From an uncultured Erysipelotrichaceae bacterium (lineage in GTDB: Bacteria > Bacillota_I > Bacilli_A > RF39 > UBA660), in NCBI GenBank assembly GCA_902797275.1, contig CADBSI010000022.1, positions 1 through 48,179 on the forward strand: 48,179 nucleotides of DNA. Reading direction: 5' to 3'. Each line of letters opens with the position of its first letter. The stretch's first letter is position 1. Below, piece after piece: positions 6,967-15,477 of this stretch. Under the pieces are notes generated by a model. The model saw nothing but the letters and a program-made list of their open reading frames with translations, did not search any database and was not told the DNA's origin. A program made the translations under genes and the position numbers.

Positions 6967-9433
6967 CAAAAAAGTCATCAAAGAATTCATCATCACTTAC
7001 TTCTTTATATTTATTCTCTTCTACTAAATCCATATTAGGTTTGATGTTTTCTTTTAATTCAGTTTGTTTTTTAATTTTATCAATTAATTCATCAATATTT
7101 TCAGGAGTATCTTTTTCTTCAATAGGATTTTTATCTTCTTTTTCAACAAAATCAGCATCATCAAAGGTTGATATAAATGATTTAAAATTATCGTTTTCAT
7201 TTTTTTCAACATTATTGTTAGTATCATTATTAGTTAAATTGATAGTTTCACTAAAGTTGTCAGATTTTAAATCATTATTTAAAATATTGTTTAACCTATT
7301 TCCTGAATTATTATCTGAATTATCATTTAATATATTTTTCAAGATATCATTCGAATTGTTATCCATATTATTATTTAAATTACTATTATCTAAAGTATTA
7401 GATAAATTTAATTCATTACTTGTATCTTTAGGAGTTGTTGATATTTGATTTTTATTTTTAGATTCTTCTTGGTCAATTCTTTTTTCTTCTTCTTCAAGTT
7501 CAGCTATTTTAGCATCTATATTTTTTAGAATTCGATCAACATCTATTTTAGAATCAACATTACCTTTAGGGGGGCTAGCAAAATCATTATCAAAATCAAA
7601 GCCACCTGAGCCAAACATTCCCGGCATTGAAGATGGAAAATCACCAAATGGAGAAGAACCACCAAATGGATTAGTTCCTCCTAAACCTTTAGCAAATGGA
7701 TTATTTTCCTTTTTCTTTTCTTTTACATATTCTCTTACATCAAAAACTTTAACTTCATGTCTTGGTCTTTCTTTAATATTAGAAGTTGAAGCTAATTTAT
7801 AAGTTCTACCCCAATCCATTTTATAATCTGGTGTTAACTTAGTTTTAAATGGAGGCATACGAAGTCTTCTAATAATTACTTCGTTCATTTTTAATTTTTG
7901 TAAATCACTAATGGTAATTAAAGGTCTTGTTTCTTCTTTTTCCTTATCATCTTTACCTGTTTTTACTTTAATATCACCACACATTTTACTAATTTCTTCT
8001 AAAGCTTTTAGTTCGGTTGATATTAAATAAATCATATTGCCACAGTTTCCCTTTATGGTTTCAGCATTTTGTTCCCCATAAACTTCATTTAATTGGGCAA
8101 AATTTTGAATAATCATTGTAAAACGCATTAAACGACTACGAGCTGCTGTTATCATTGTTGTTACATCTTTAAGAGGTGGCATGTTAGCAAACTCATCTAA
8201 TAAGAAATTAGTTCTAACTGGTAGTTTACCACCATGACTTTGAGCAACATCAATTAAAGTTTCATAAATTTGTTTAATTAGAATTGTTACTAATGAGTGA
8301 TATGTTTTCTTTTCATCTTGAATAATTATAAAAACAGCCGTTTTCTTTTTTCCAATATCTGCTATATCAAAATCACTATATGATAACATTTCTGATAAAT
8401 TAATACGCGAAGCAAATAATTTTATTTTTTGTTTAAAAACAGCTATGATACTCATCTTGGTATCATTTGGAGCAAGTATTGTTGAAGAGGCATTTATGTA
8501 AGCTGCTCCATTTGGATCTTTGGTATTAAAATACTCTTTAATATAAGTACTTCCTCCTATTTTATCTTCACCTACTGTTGTCATTAAGCTAATGCTATTA
8601 AGATTTATTTCTTCTTCTTTGGCGTCTTCAAATAAACCTAGAGTTAAACCAGAAAAATAATCAGCTGACGTTTTTTCCCAGAAAGGATCACCATTTTTAT
8701 TTGATTCGTCATACAAAATATTTAAAGCTAAATCGTCTAATAACTCGATAGCTTTATCTTGATTGCCGCTTTTCCATAATTTATAAGGCAAAGTTAAGGG
8801 ATTCCAAGCATTACCTTTACCAGGCTCACGGAAGTTTAACAAAACAATATTATAGCCTTTTGAACGAAGCATATTGCTTTTTTTCTCATAAAGCTCACCC
8901 TTAGGATCAGTTAAAATCATTGATTCTCCATGTTTAGCAAGAAGTTCAATCATTGGAAATATTATTGCTGTTGTTTTACCAGAACCGGTAGAACCAATAA
9001 CTAAATTATGGTATTCACTATCATCAACATAAATTTTTTTACCATCATTTATTAAAGCAACACCAGCTGCATCAGTTTTTTGATCACTTGGATGAACTAA
9101 CTTTAATTGTTTTTTCATGTCCTTGGCATCACACCATTTACTATAACCATCACCTGATTTTTTTTCAGTGCTAATACCAAATCCCTTTTCAAATTCAAAG
9201 AAATAACTCTTGCAACTAATAAGTAATGCAACTACAGCAACAAGGTAAAAAAGAATTGTTGCCCAAAATAAATCTTTACTAAAAGCAGGAAATGGATCAA
9301 GTCCTGTAAACTCACCTGTTGATGTTATTGATGATAAGTTAGAAATAGCAATACAAACAACATAAAGAAGCACTAAACAAACAGCAATAAATTTCTTCAT
9401 ATCGTCCGAATCAAAACGTAATTTTAATTTCAT
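6962..9433 (-). CDS. VirD4/TraG-type coupling ATPase of a type IV secretion system
   Basis: An 823-residue coupling protein that normally brings substrates to the secretion channel at the inner face of the membrane. Two N-terminal membrane segments (about 14-33 and 54-74) precede the ATPase domain. Walker A is GSTGSGKTT (about 147-155) and Walker B is LLDEFANMPP (about 415), followed by the TMITAARSRLMRFTMI stretch typical of TraG/VirD4. From about residue 600 the protein has a Gly/Pro/Phe-rich linker, a coiled coil, an Asn/Asp/Leu-rich tract and an acidic tail, all beyond the usual family core. The ATG at 9433 has AGGAGG. It is the last gene of the operon. No relaxase lies nearby, so the substrate could be protein rather than DNA. 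Confidence 0.94.
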   Translation of the reverse strand: MKLKLRFDSDDMKKFIAVCLVLLYVVCIAISNLSSITSTGEFTGLDPFPAFSKDLFWATILFYLVAVVALLISCKSYFFEFEKGFGISTEKKSGDGYSKWCDAKDMKKQLKLVHPSDQKTDAAGVALINDGKKIYVDDSEYHNLVIGSTGSGKTTAIIFPMIELLAKHGESMILTDPKGELYEKKSNMLRSKGYNIVLLNFREPGKGNAWNPLTLPYKLWKSGNQDKAIELLDDLALNILYDESNKNGDPFWEKTSADYFSGLTLGLFEDAKEEEINLNSISLMTTVGEDKIGGSTYIKEYFNTKDPNGAAYINASSTILAPNDTKMSIIAVFKQKIKLFASRINLSEMLSYSDFDIADIGKKKTAVFIIIQDEKKTYHSLVTILIKQIYETLIDVAQSHGGKLPVRTNFLLDEFANMPPLKDVTTMITAARSRLMRFTMIIQNFAQLNEVYGEQNAETIKGNCGNMIYLISTELKALEEISKMCGDIKVKTGKDDKEKEETRPLITISDLQKLKMNEVIIRRLRMPPFKTKLTPDYKMDWGRTYKLASTSNIKERPRHEVKVFDVREYVKEKKKENNPFAKGLGGTNPFGGSSPFGDFPSSMPGMFGSGGFDFDNDFASPPKGNVDSKIDVDRILKNIDAKIAELEEEEKRIDQEESKNKNQISTTPKDTSNELNLSNTLDNSNLNNNMDNNSNDILKNILNDNSDNNSGNRLNNILNNDLKSDNFSETINLTNNDTNNNVEKNENDNFKSFISTFDDADFVEKEDKNPIEEKDTPENIDELIDKIKKQTELKENIKPNMDLVEENKYKEVSDDEFFDDFFE

Positions 9434-9442
9434 ATGTCCTCC

Positions 9443-10144
9443 TTATATTTCATTATTAATAACATTCTTTTTATGCATTTTAAAACCAATTATAATCATT
9501 GTTAAAATAATCAAGATAATTACAAATAACGATATATACATTATAATATTATATATGTATATCTTATTTTTATCAAATGTTATTTTAATTTCTTTATTTT
9601 CGGTCGAAGAATCTACTAGCCAAATATAGGCATTTGTTTTTTTATCATGTTTATCAGCGTTATTTTCAACTACAACATAAGGTGATTTAATAGATATTGC
9701 TAATTTTGAAACAGGATAACTATCAGAATCATCATCAGTTGTATACTTTTTAAAATTAACTGTTTGAAGTGTTATTAAATTATCGTTTGTTGTTATAATG
9801 ACATTTTCAAAAACTTGATTTTTAAAAATAGTATTTTGACTATATTCTTCTAAACTTTTATATTCTTTTGAAATAATAACTTCAGGATACTTGGTGTTTT
9901 TTTGATTTATTTCATGCTTATAATTATTGCTATTCAATTTATTTTGAATTTCACTATCGTTATAAAATTCTTTAACTATTGTAATTGGTAAATTCTTGTA
10001 ATAGATATTAAAAAAATCTGAAGTTGCTGTTATTTTTGCCTTCTCACTGACATTAATATTTTTATCAATATCTAACTCATAATTAACGGAAGCACATCCC
10101 GTTAATAAAAACGGAATTAGTAAAATTAATATTTTTTTCTTCAT
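9443..10144 (-). CDS. Lipoprotein with C-terminal membrane helix, T4SS operon
   Basis: A 233-residue protein with a lipoprotein signal peptide (LIPFLLTGC, lipidated Cys17), an extracellular domain of about 165 residues and one C-terminal membrane helix (about 196-220) with a short basic cytoplasmic tail. It is thus held at the membrane at both ends. The layout recalls the LPXTG-less DUF3153-like lipoproteins of Firmicutes, but I cannot assign a family. The ATG at 10144 follows AGGAGA. It lies between the wall-enzyme gene and VirD4 with gaps of 8-9 bases, so a structural role in the secretion channel is likely. Confidence 0.8.
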   Translation of the reverse strand: MKKKILILLIPFLLTGCASVNYELDIDKNINVSEKAKITATSDFFNIYYKNLPITIVKEFYNDSEIQNKLNSNNYKHEINQKNTKYPEVIISKEYKSLEEYSQNTIFKNQVFENVIITTNDNLITLQTVNFKKYTTDDDSDSYPVSKLAISIKSPYVVVENNADKHDKKTNAYIWLVDSSTENKEIKITFDKNKIYIYNIIMYISLFVIILIILTMIIIGFKMHKKNVINNEI

Positions 10145-10152
10145 TTTATCTC

Positions 10153-12723
10153 CTATCTTCCAATTAAAATAAAAGAGTACTCACTATTTGTATATTTTAA
10201 AATATCATCTTGGAAATTTGCCCAGTAATTATCTCGTTTTGAACTTGATGATCCTGGATCCCATACTAATGTTTTAACAACGCCATTTGTATTTTGTACG
10301 CCTACTAGTGTTATATAATGCCCACTATTACTTTTATATCTTCCTGCATTTGGAGCAAGTCTTGCTATTGCAACAAAACTACCTGTTGATAATTTTTGAA
10401 GCATATCCGATATAGCAGATTGATTATCTTTGTTAACAGTTGTAACTTTTAAACCATATGCTCGTGAAACATCCATTATCATTTGTGGACGAGATGCTTG
10501 CTTGCAACTTGAAAATCCTTTAGCCTTTTGATTAACAACATCAGGTGTTAATCTTTGACTTTTCAATATTGAAATAGCCATAGAAACAGCTGTTATATTA
10601 CAACCATTTGAAGAAATTGGACCAGAATCGCATAAATTTTGTTCACTCCAAGGCTTAGAAAATTGATAATAATGAAAATTTTCATTTAAATTAGCTTGTC
10701 CATTGTAATTATAATTATTTGAGCTAGAATCTAGGTATAAACCTTCTTGAATATTTATAAGATCGTACTCAGTAGAATCATAATATTTTGCTAGAATTTC
10801 ACGATATGTCATACCATTTATAGAATCTTGAATAGACTCTTTTTGACCTAAGCAATTAGAACCACAATTTTTATTATTTATAGAATCGTAATAACTTCCA
10901 AATTTAATATCTTTAGAACCACTAAAAGTTTCGGCTGTTACTCCTTTTTCAACCATGACTTCTCCAAATACCTCTGATACTAATTCCCGAAGTTTGGTTA
11001 ATTGTTGTTCATTTAAAGCTGGATGATTTGCTGTTGAACTTGTTGTTGACATACAAGTACCATACTTATCACCATTATAATGACTATAATTAGAATTTGT
11101 AGTTGGATTACAACATACAAGACGACAATTACCAGTTGGAATATATAAGTCGGTTCCTTTTAAATCAAGACCTGATCTTCCCCATGAAGATTTTCCAAGC
11201 ATGAAACTATAAGATGCTACTGCAAGAGCTTTCAAGCCTTCTTTAAGATTTTCTTGTCCATTAGCATATTGTTTAGCATAACCACTAACCTCGCCATAAA
11301 GAGCTCCAACCCCATAATCAACTAGAGAAACTATAGACGGTGCTTCCGCTTCGTTAGTAGTTGCTGCTGGATTATCAAATACTTTAATGTTATTAAATGT
11401 TTTATATTTATACGGAGTAGAACATGTTTGAAGATGAACATTTATAGTATCACTAATTACAGATTGAGATGATTGGTTTCCTTCAATGGCAAAACGCAAA
11501 TATTCAGCATAATCAAATATTTCATCAACTAATTTTGTAGGATCACTATATTCTTCGTATGCTAATAAAGAAGAATAATAATTTGTTAAGAAAGAACTTT
11601 GTAATAATTTATTATAATACTCACCATTTTTTGATACATCAGAATAATAAGAATCCCCATTTGATGAAATCATTAAATCAGCAACTGTTGTAATATATTT
11701 AGTAGCTTCCCCAAAATCATATACTTGTCTATGAAAATCAGGGTTTGATTTCATTAGACTATCATATTCCTCTTCACTCATATTATTAAGTTGAAGTTGA
11801 TAATAGGTAGGATATCTATAAAGCAAAGTTGCTTCTAAAACATAAGTGTCAAGAATGACTCCATACTTTTTCTGATAATCAGCAAGTATTCCAGAAATTG
11901 AACCATCGGAACTACCAACTATATTATTATTAAAATTTATTTCTTCCTTAAGCAATTCAGGATTATCAGAGTCATAATAATGGTTTTTTGTTTCATCTTC
12001 ATCGGAATTCAAACTAACTATAGGTGAGGTTAAAGTATCTAAGGAACCCCAAGCCCCACCTGCAATTACCATTATCAATATAACTCCAAAAATGCCAATA
12101 CCACCAATCAAAACTAATAAAACTTTTCTTTTATACTTAGTAAATCCAAAACTAAAAATATCTTTAGTTTCACCAAATTCATTTACACCGGTTTTATCTT
12201 CTTGTTCTTCACTATCGTTTTCATTATTCTGTAAATTATTATTTTTGTTTTCTACTCTATTATTTAGTTTTCTTTGATTATGAAGACTATTAAGTCTTGA
12301 ACCACGACTATCTTTTGATAATGCTTTCGGTGTTGAATTTCCGCCAGTTAGTTTTCCTCCACCGTGACCATTTGGTTTAGCAACTCCACCTGCACTCTTT
12401 CCGGATTGGGCAGCCATATTTGTAGCTTTACCCGTTCCTTTTCCGCCAACTAAATCAACTGCTTTATCAGCTGCATCAACTACACCGGCATCATTTAATT
12501 TTTTATTTAATTTATTCACGCCAGGAACTTTTGAAATAACTTTTCCAACACCTTGTTCTATTCCTTGGCCTAATTTAGTTTGAGAGATTTTATCATAAGC
12601 AACATTTCCTATGGTTCCCCCAAAATAACTTGCAGCTGCCTTACCAGCAACGTGAGCCGTTTTAGCACCAGCGTCCTGCATTTCCTTTTTTTCTTGCTGC
12701 TTTTTTTCATAATTTTCCATCAT
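10153..12723 (-). CDS. T4SS wall enzyme: SpoIID-like domain plus C39-type peptidase
   Basis: An 856-residue protein that probably opens the cell wall for the secretion apparatus. A Gly/Lys/Asn-rich cytoplasmic region (1-197) precedes one membrane helix (about 200-223). The extracellular part has a helical region, then a segment resembling SpoIID lytic transglycosylases (DYGVGALYGEVSGY with Glu478 at the catalytic position, then LKEGLKALAVASYSF). The C-terminal domain resembles Peptidase_C39_2: Cys708 (SSNGCNITAVSM), His802 (NSGHYITLVGV) and Asp822 (LVWDPGSS). Known Gram-positive T4SS wall enzymes of the CwlT type pair a lysozyme-like domain with NlpC/P60; the same logic appears here with different domains. 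The ATG at 12723 has AGGTGA five bases upstream; a GTG nine bases earlier is less likely. Confidence 0.8.
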   Translation of the reverse strand: MMENYEKKQQEKKEMQDAGAKTAHVAGKAAASYFGGTIGNVAYDKISQTKLGQGIEQGVGKVISKVPGVNKLNKKLNDAGVVDAADKAVDLVGGKGTGKATNMAAQSGKSAGGVAKPNGHGGGKLTGGNSTPKALSKDSRGSRLNSLHNQRKLNNRVENKNNNLQNNENDSEEQEDKTGVNEFGETKDIFSFGFTKYKRKVLLVLIGGIGIFGVILIMVIAGGAWGSLDTLTSPIVSLNSDEDETKNHYYDSDNPELLKEEINFNNNIVGSSDGSISGILADYQKKYGVILDTYVLEATLLYRYPTYYQLQLNNMSEEEYDSLMKSNPDFHRQVYDFGEATKYITTVADLMISSNGDSYYSDVSKNGEYYNKLLQSSFLTNYYSSLLAYEEYSDPTKLVDEIFDYAEYLRFAIEGNQSSQSVISDTINVHLQTCSTPYKYKTFNNIKVFDNPAATTNEAEAPSIVSLVDYGVGALYGEVSGYAKQYANGQENLKEGLKALAVASYSFMLGKSSWGRSGLDLKGTDLYIPTGNCRLVCCNPTTNSNYSHYNGDKYGTCMSTTSSTANHPALNEQQLTKLRELVSEVFGEVMVEKGVTAETFSGSKDIKFGSYYDSINNKNCGSNCLGQKESIQDSINGMTYREILAKYYDSTEYDLINIQEGLYLDSSSNNYNYNGQANLNENFHYYQFSKPWSEQNLCDSGPISSNGCNITAVSMAISILKSQRLTPDVVNQKAKGFSSCKQASRPQMIMDVSRAYGLKVTTVNKDNQSAISDMLQKLSTGSFVAIARLAPNAGRYKSNSGHYITLVGVQNTNGVVKTLVWDPGSSSSKRDNYWANFQDDILKYTNSEYSFILIGR

Positions 12724-12744
12724 ACGACTCACCTACCTTTACTA

Positions 12745-14532
12745 CTATAATCCGCCGCCAGAACCAAATGAATCTAATTCATCTTGAGTTACAACTATAT
12801 CTATTTGCATACGTCTAGAACCACAAACAAATAAAGCTTGTCCTTGGTTATAACGTTTTATACTCTCTATTTCATTTTCATTCAAATCAACTAAATGTGA
12901 TAAATCTTCAACTGCTTGTTTTCTAAGTTGCATAATCATATAATATGAAGCATTGTCAAAAATTGCTTTTCCTTGAACAATTACTTCTGGATCAGAGAAG
13001 TCTGTTGGTTGTTGAGTAATTATAATTGTTCCTGTATTATACTTACGACTTCTTCTTTGAACTTGTGCTAAGAAATCAGCTCCTAAAACATTTTTACCAG
13101 CTAGAAGAACATGGGCTTCGTCTACCATTAAAATGGTATCTTTCGTTCTATCAAGACATAGTCCCCAAGCAAATTTTAAAATATTGAAGAATAGTGCATT
13201 TTTGATATTAGTATCTTGGTTCATTAATTCTTTTATATTAAATACAATATAATTACTATCTTTTCTAATTGTTGTATGGCCATTGAAGTAATAACTTAAC
13301 TCTCTAACAAATGGTCTTACTTTAAGTTCAAGTCGTTCCATAATATCACGTTCATGTGTTTTTTCAGTCATTGATGTTAAACGGCCTCTAATTGTTGCAT
13401 AAACATCAGAGAAAGTTGGGAAATCTTCACTGGTTTTTTCAGCAAAATTACTTTCAAAATTAATATCAAATCTACGATAAGTATCTTGAACTATTTCACT
13501 AAATAGAGTTTGAACATCATCTTCAATATCAGGATAATAATAACGCATAAACGCTTTCAAGAATTGTAAAGTTCTTGTTAAAACTGTATGACCTAAGCCA
13601 TCTCTTATATCTTCCTCATCTGCATCTAAAACAACCTCAAGTGGGTTAATCATTCCATATGCTCCACCTTTTCCAAGGTCAACAACATCACCGCCATACA
13701 ATCTTGTCATATCTTCAAGTTCATTTTCTGGATCAATTGCAACTATTTGACATCCATTTCTTATATGTCCACGAAGTAATAACTTAGCTGCTGTTGACTT
13801 ACCAGAACCAGATCCACCAAGAATAATCATATTAGCATTATTTCTATTCATTTCTTTACGATATTTATATAAAAATTGATTAAATAGTATTACTCCTCCT
13901 GAAAAATCAACACCTATTAAATTTGAAAGTCCAGGATCTTTGATTGAATCAAATACAAACGGATACATTCCAGCAACTGTAACTGAAGGAATAATTGTAC
14001 CAATTCTTTGTTCAATTTTTTGTTTTGGAAATATTGGTAATATTGATTTAAATAAAGTTTCTTGTTCAAAACGAAGTGTTACTGCTCGAAGTTCTAAAGA
14101 ATCTAATAAATTTTTAACATTAGTCTTTTTTAATTCTAATTCTTCTCTACTATTAGCAGTTATCATAATATGCATTTGAAAATCAAATATAGTTGATTGA
14201 TTAGCTGCTAACATCGAAACAAAATATTCAAGAGATTCATATTCTTGTCTTAATCTTTCTTGCATTGTTCTATCTTTTTCATCTTGATAGCGTTGTTTAT
14301 AATCAGCAATTTGCTTATTAATCATCTTTTGCATCAATGAAAAAGGAACAGGAATATGTTTTATAACAACTTTAATTCCAGGAATGTTAGTTAAATCGGC
14401 AAGATAACCTGGTGTTATAAATTTAGGATAAGATACAACTGTCAAAATAGTTGCATATTTATCACTTATATTAAAATCACTTGGATTAAACTGTAAACCT
14501 TTTGGTGCTATTTCACTCTTAAAAAAACTCAT
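12745..14532 (-). CDS. VirB4-type ATPase of the T4SS, large part
   Basis: A 595-residue VirB4/TraE-type ATPase that powers assembly and transport. A middle VirB4 region covers about residues 20-200. The ATPase core has Walker A GGSGSGKST (239-247), a BxB-like region DPENELEDMTRLYGG, Walker B TILMVDEAHVLL and the arginine/Gln motif QVQRRSRKYNTG with IIITQQPTD. It is shorter than the usual 750-850 residues because the first domain seems to be the separate 201-residue protein encoded just upstream. The ATG overlaps the last base of that gene's TAA (TAATG), implying coupled synthesis. GGTGGTGA serves as ribosome binding site. Confidence 0.93.
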   Translation of the reverse strand: MSFFKSEIAPKGLQFNPSDFNISDKYATILTVVSYPKFITPGYLADLTNIPGIKVVIKHIPVPFSLMQKMINKQIADYKQRYQDEKDRTMQERLRQEYESLEYFVSMLAANQSTIFDFQMHIMITANSREELELKKTNVKNLLDSLELRAVTLRFEQETLFKSILPIFPKQKIEQRIGTIIPSVTVAGMYPFVFDSIKDPGLSNLIGVDFSGGVILFNQFLYKYRKEMNRNNANMIILGGSGSGKSTAAKLLLRGHIRNGCQIVAIDPENELEDMTRLYGGDVVDLGKGGAYGMINPLEVVLDADEEDIRDGLGHTVLTRTLQFLKAFMRYYYPDIEDDVQTLFSEIVQDTYRRFDINFESNFAEKTSEDFPTFSDVYATIRGRLTSMTEKTHERDIMERLELKVRPFVRELSYYFNGHTTIRKDSNYIVFNIKELMNQDTNIKNALFFNILKFAWGLCLDRTKDTILMVDEAHVLLAGKNVLGADFLAQVQRRSRKYNTGTIIITQQPTDFSDPEVIVQGKAIFDNASYYMIMQLRKQAVEDLSHLVDLNENEIESIKRYNQGQALFVCGSRRMQIDIVVTQDELDSFGSGGGL

Positions 14533-15137
14533 TATTTCATCACCACCGTTCCAAATTCTGTTTTAATTCCACCGTTTAAGAAATTATCTAAAATCATTCT
14601 TAAATCATCATTTGATGTTTGACTAGAATTAAGACCACTACTTGCAAGTCCATTAATTATTAAACGTATTTTTCGATTCATCTCATCAGTATTATTTTCT
14701 TTAAATAAAATATAATATTCAGTATCAACTACCTGATTATTGATAAACATATTAGCTTTTTCAATATCTTGAGCAATTATTTTTATTTGAGCTGGATTAG
14801 TAGCATTTTGAAGCATTAATTGAAGCTGTGATTGATAAACTGATATATCAACTGGTCTATCAGCAGAAATCATCCAAAATTCAAAATTCATTAAATTATA
14901 AAAATTTCTCATTGCATTTAAAACGCTTTCTTGTTGAAGTGGATCAAGAATAAATATATTTTTTGGATATATTTTAACCCCTGTTACCATTTCACGATTT
15001 GGTAGAAAAATAACACCATCCTTTATTCCTTTTATGTTTATCCAATCTTCTGTATAAGGGGAAGTCATCTTTTTATTTTGATTAATTTTGTTAGGTACTT
15101 GATTACCTCTTGCAAGATTACTTGTCTTTGAATTCAT
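14532..15137 (-). CDS. Separate N-terminal domain of VirB4 (TraC-like)
   Basis: A 201-residue soluble protein. The segment from residue 28 (WINIKGIKDGVIFLPNRE, then VTGVKIYPKNIFILDP, QQESVLNAMRNFYNLMNFEF) follows the pattern of the first domain of VirB4/TraC ATPases: d.i.I.dGvi.l..g.y...lev.piNF.l.s. and so on. No Walker motif is present. It overlaps the PrgI gene by 20 bases and the ATPase gene by one base. The simplest reading is a VirB4 whose first domain is encoded separately rather than a broken gene, since both parts have starts and the second start is in a tight TAATG junction. The ribosome binding site is weak (GGTGTTC). Confidence 0.75.
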   Translation of the reverse strand: MNSKTSNLARGNQVPNKINQNKKMTSPYTEDWINIKGIKDGVIFLPNREMVTGVKIYPKNIFILDPLQQESVLNAMRNFYNLMNFEFWMISADRPVDISVYQSQLQLMLQNATNPAQIKIIAQDIEKANMFINNQVVDTEYYILFKENNTDEMNRKIRLIINGLASSGLNSSQTSNDDLRMILDNFLNGGIKTEFGTVVMK

Positions 15138-15447
15138 AACTAGAACACCATCCTCTCCATCTATATTTTTGTCTATTGGTATAAAACGAAATTAATTCTC
15201 CCATAGCTGTCCTAATATTATGATAATTTGGAAATGGAAAAACCAAGAATACTGCAATTAAAGCAGGACTAATTGCCAAAATTGAAGTAAAGTTATCCAT
15301 TGCTCCGATTGCTGACATTATAACAAGTGCCAGCAAAGTTATTCCAATTCCAACACCAAAGATCAAAAGATCAACCGGCATAAATATGCCAAATAATAGT
15401 TGACCTTTCTTTGTATTTGCAGGAATTAAATATTGATTGTTATTCAT
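15118..15447 (-). CDS. PrgI-family (VirB3-like) membrane protein
   Basis: A 109-residue protein with two membrane segments (about 24-45 and 53-72) and the PrgI family tail FPNYHNIRTAMGELISFYTNR followed by WRGW. PrgI proteins are the VirB3 equivalents of Gram-positive conjugation systems and regularly precede VirB4, as here. GAGGAGTG lies 13-14 bases before the ATG, a rather long spacing. It overlaps the VirB4 N-domain gene by 20 bases. Confidence 0.88.
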   Translation of the reverse strand: MNNNQYLIPANTKKGQLLFGIFMPVDLLIFGVGIGITLLALVIMSAIGAMDNFTSILAISPALIAVFLVFPFPNYHNIRTAMGELISFYTNRQKYRWRGWCSSYEFKDK

Positions 15448-15477
15448 ATACTAATATCACACTCCTCAATTTATTTT

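Noticed and set aside
7041..7448. 135-codon plus-strand ORF opposite the VirD4 tail, and similar plus-strand ORFs at 18446, 18988, 19...392 and 45539
   Set aside because: They mirror low-complexity or well-supported minus-strand genes, have no credible ribosome binding sites and show Ser/Phe/Leu-rich antisense composition.
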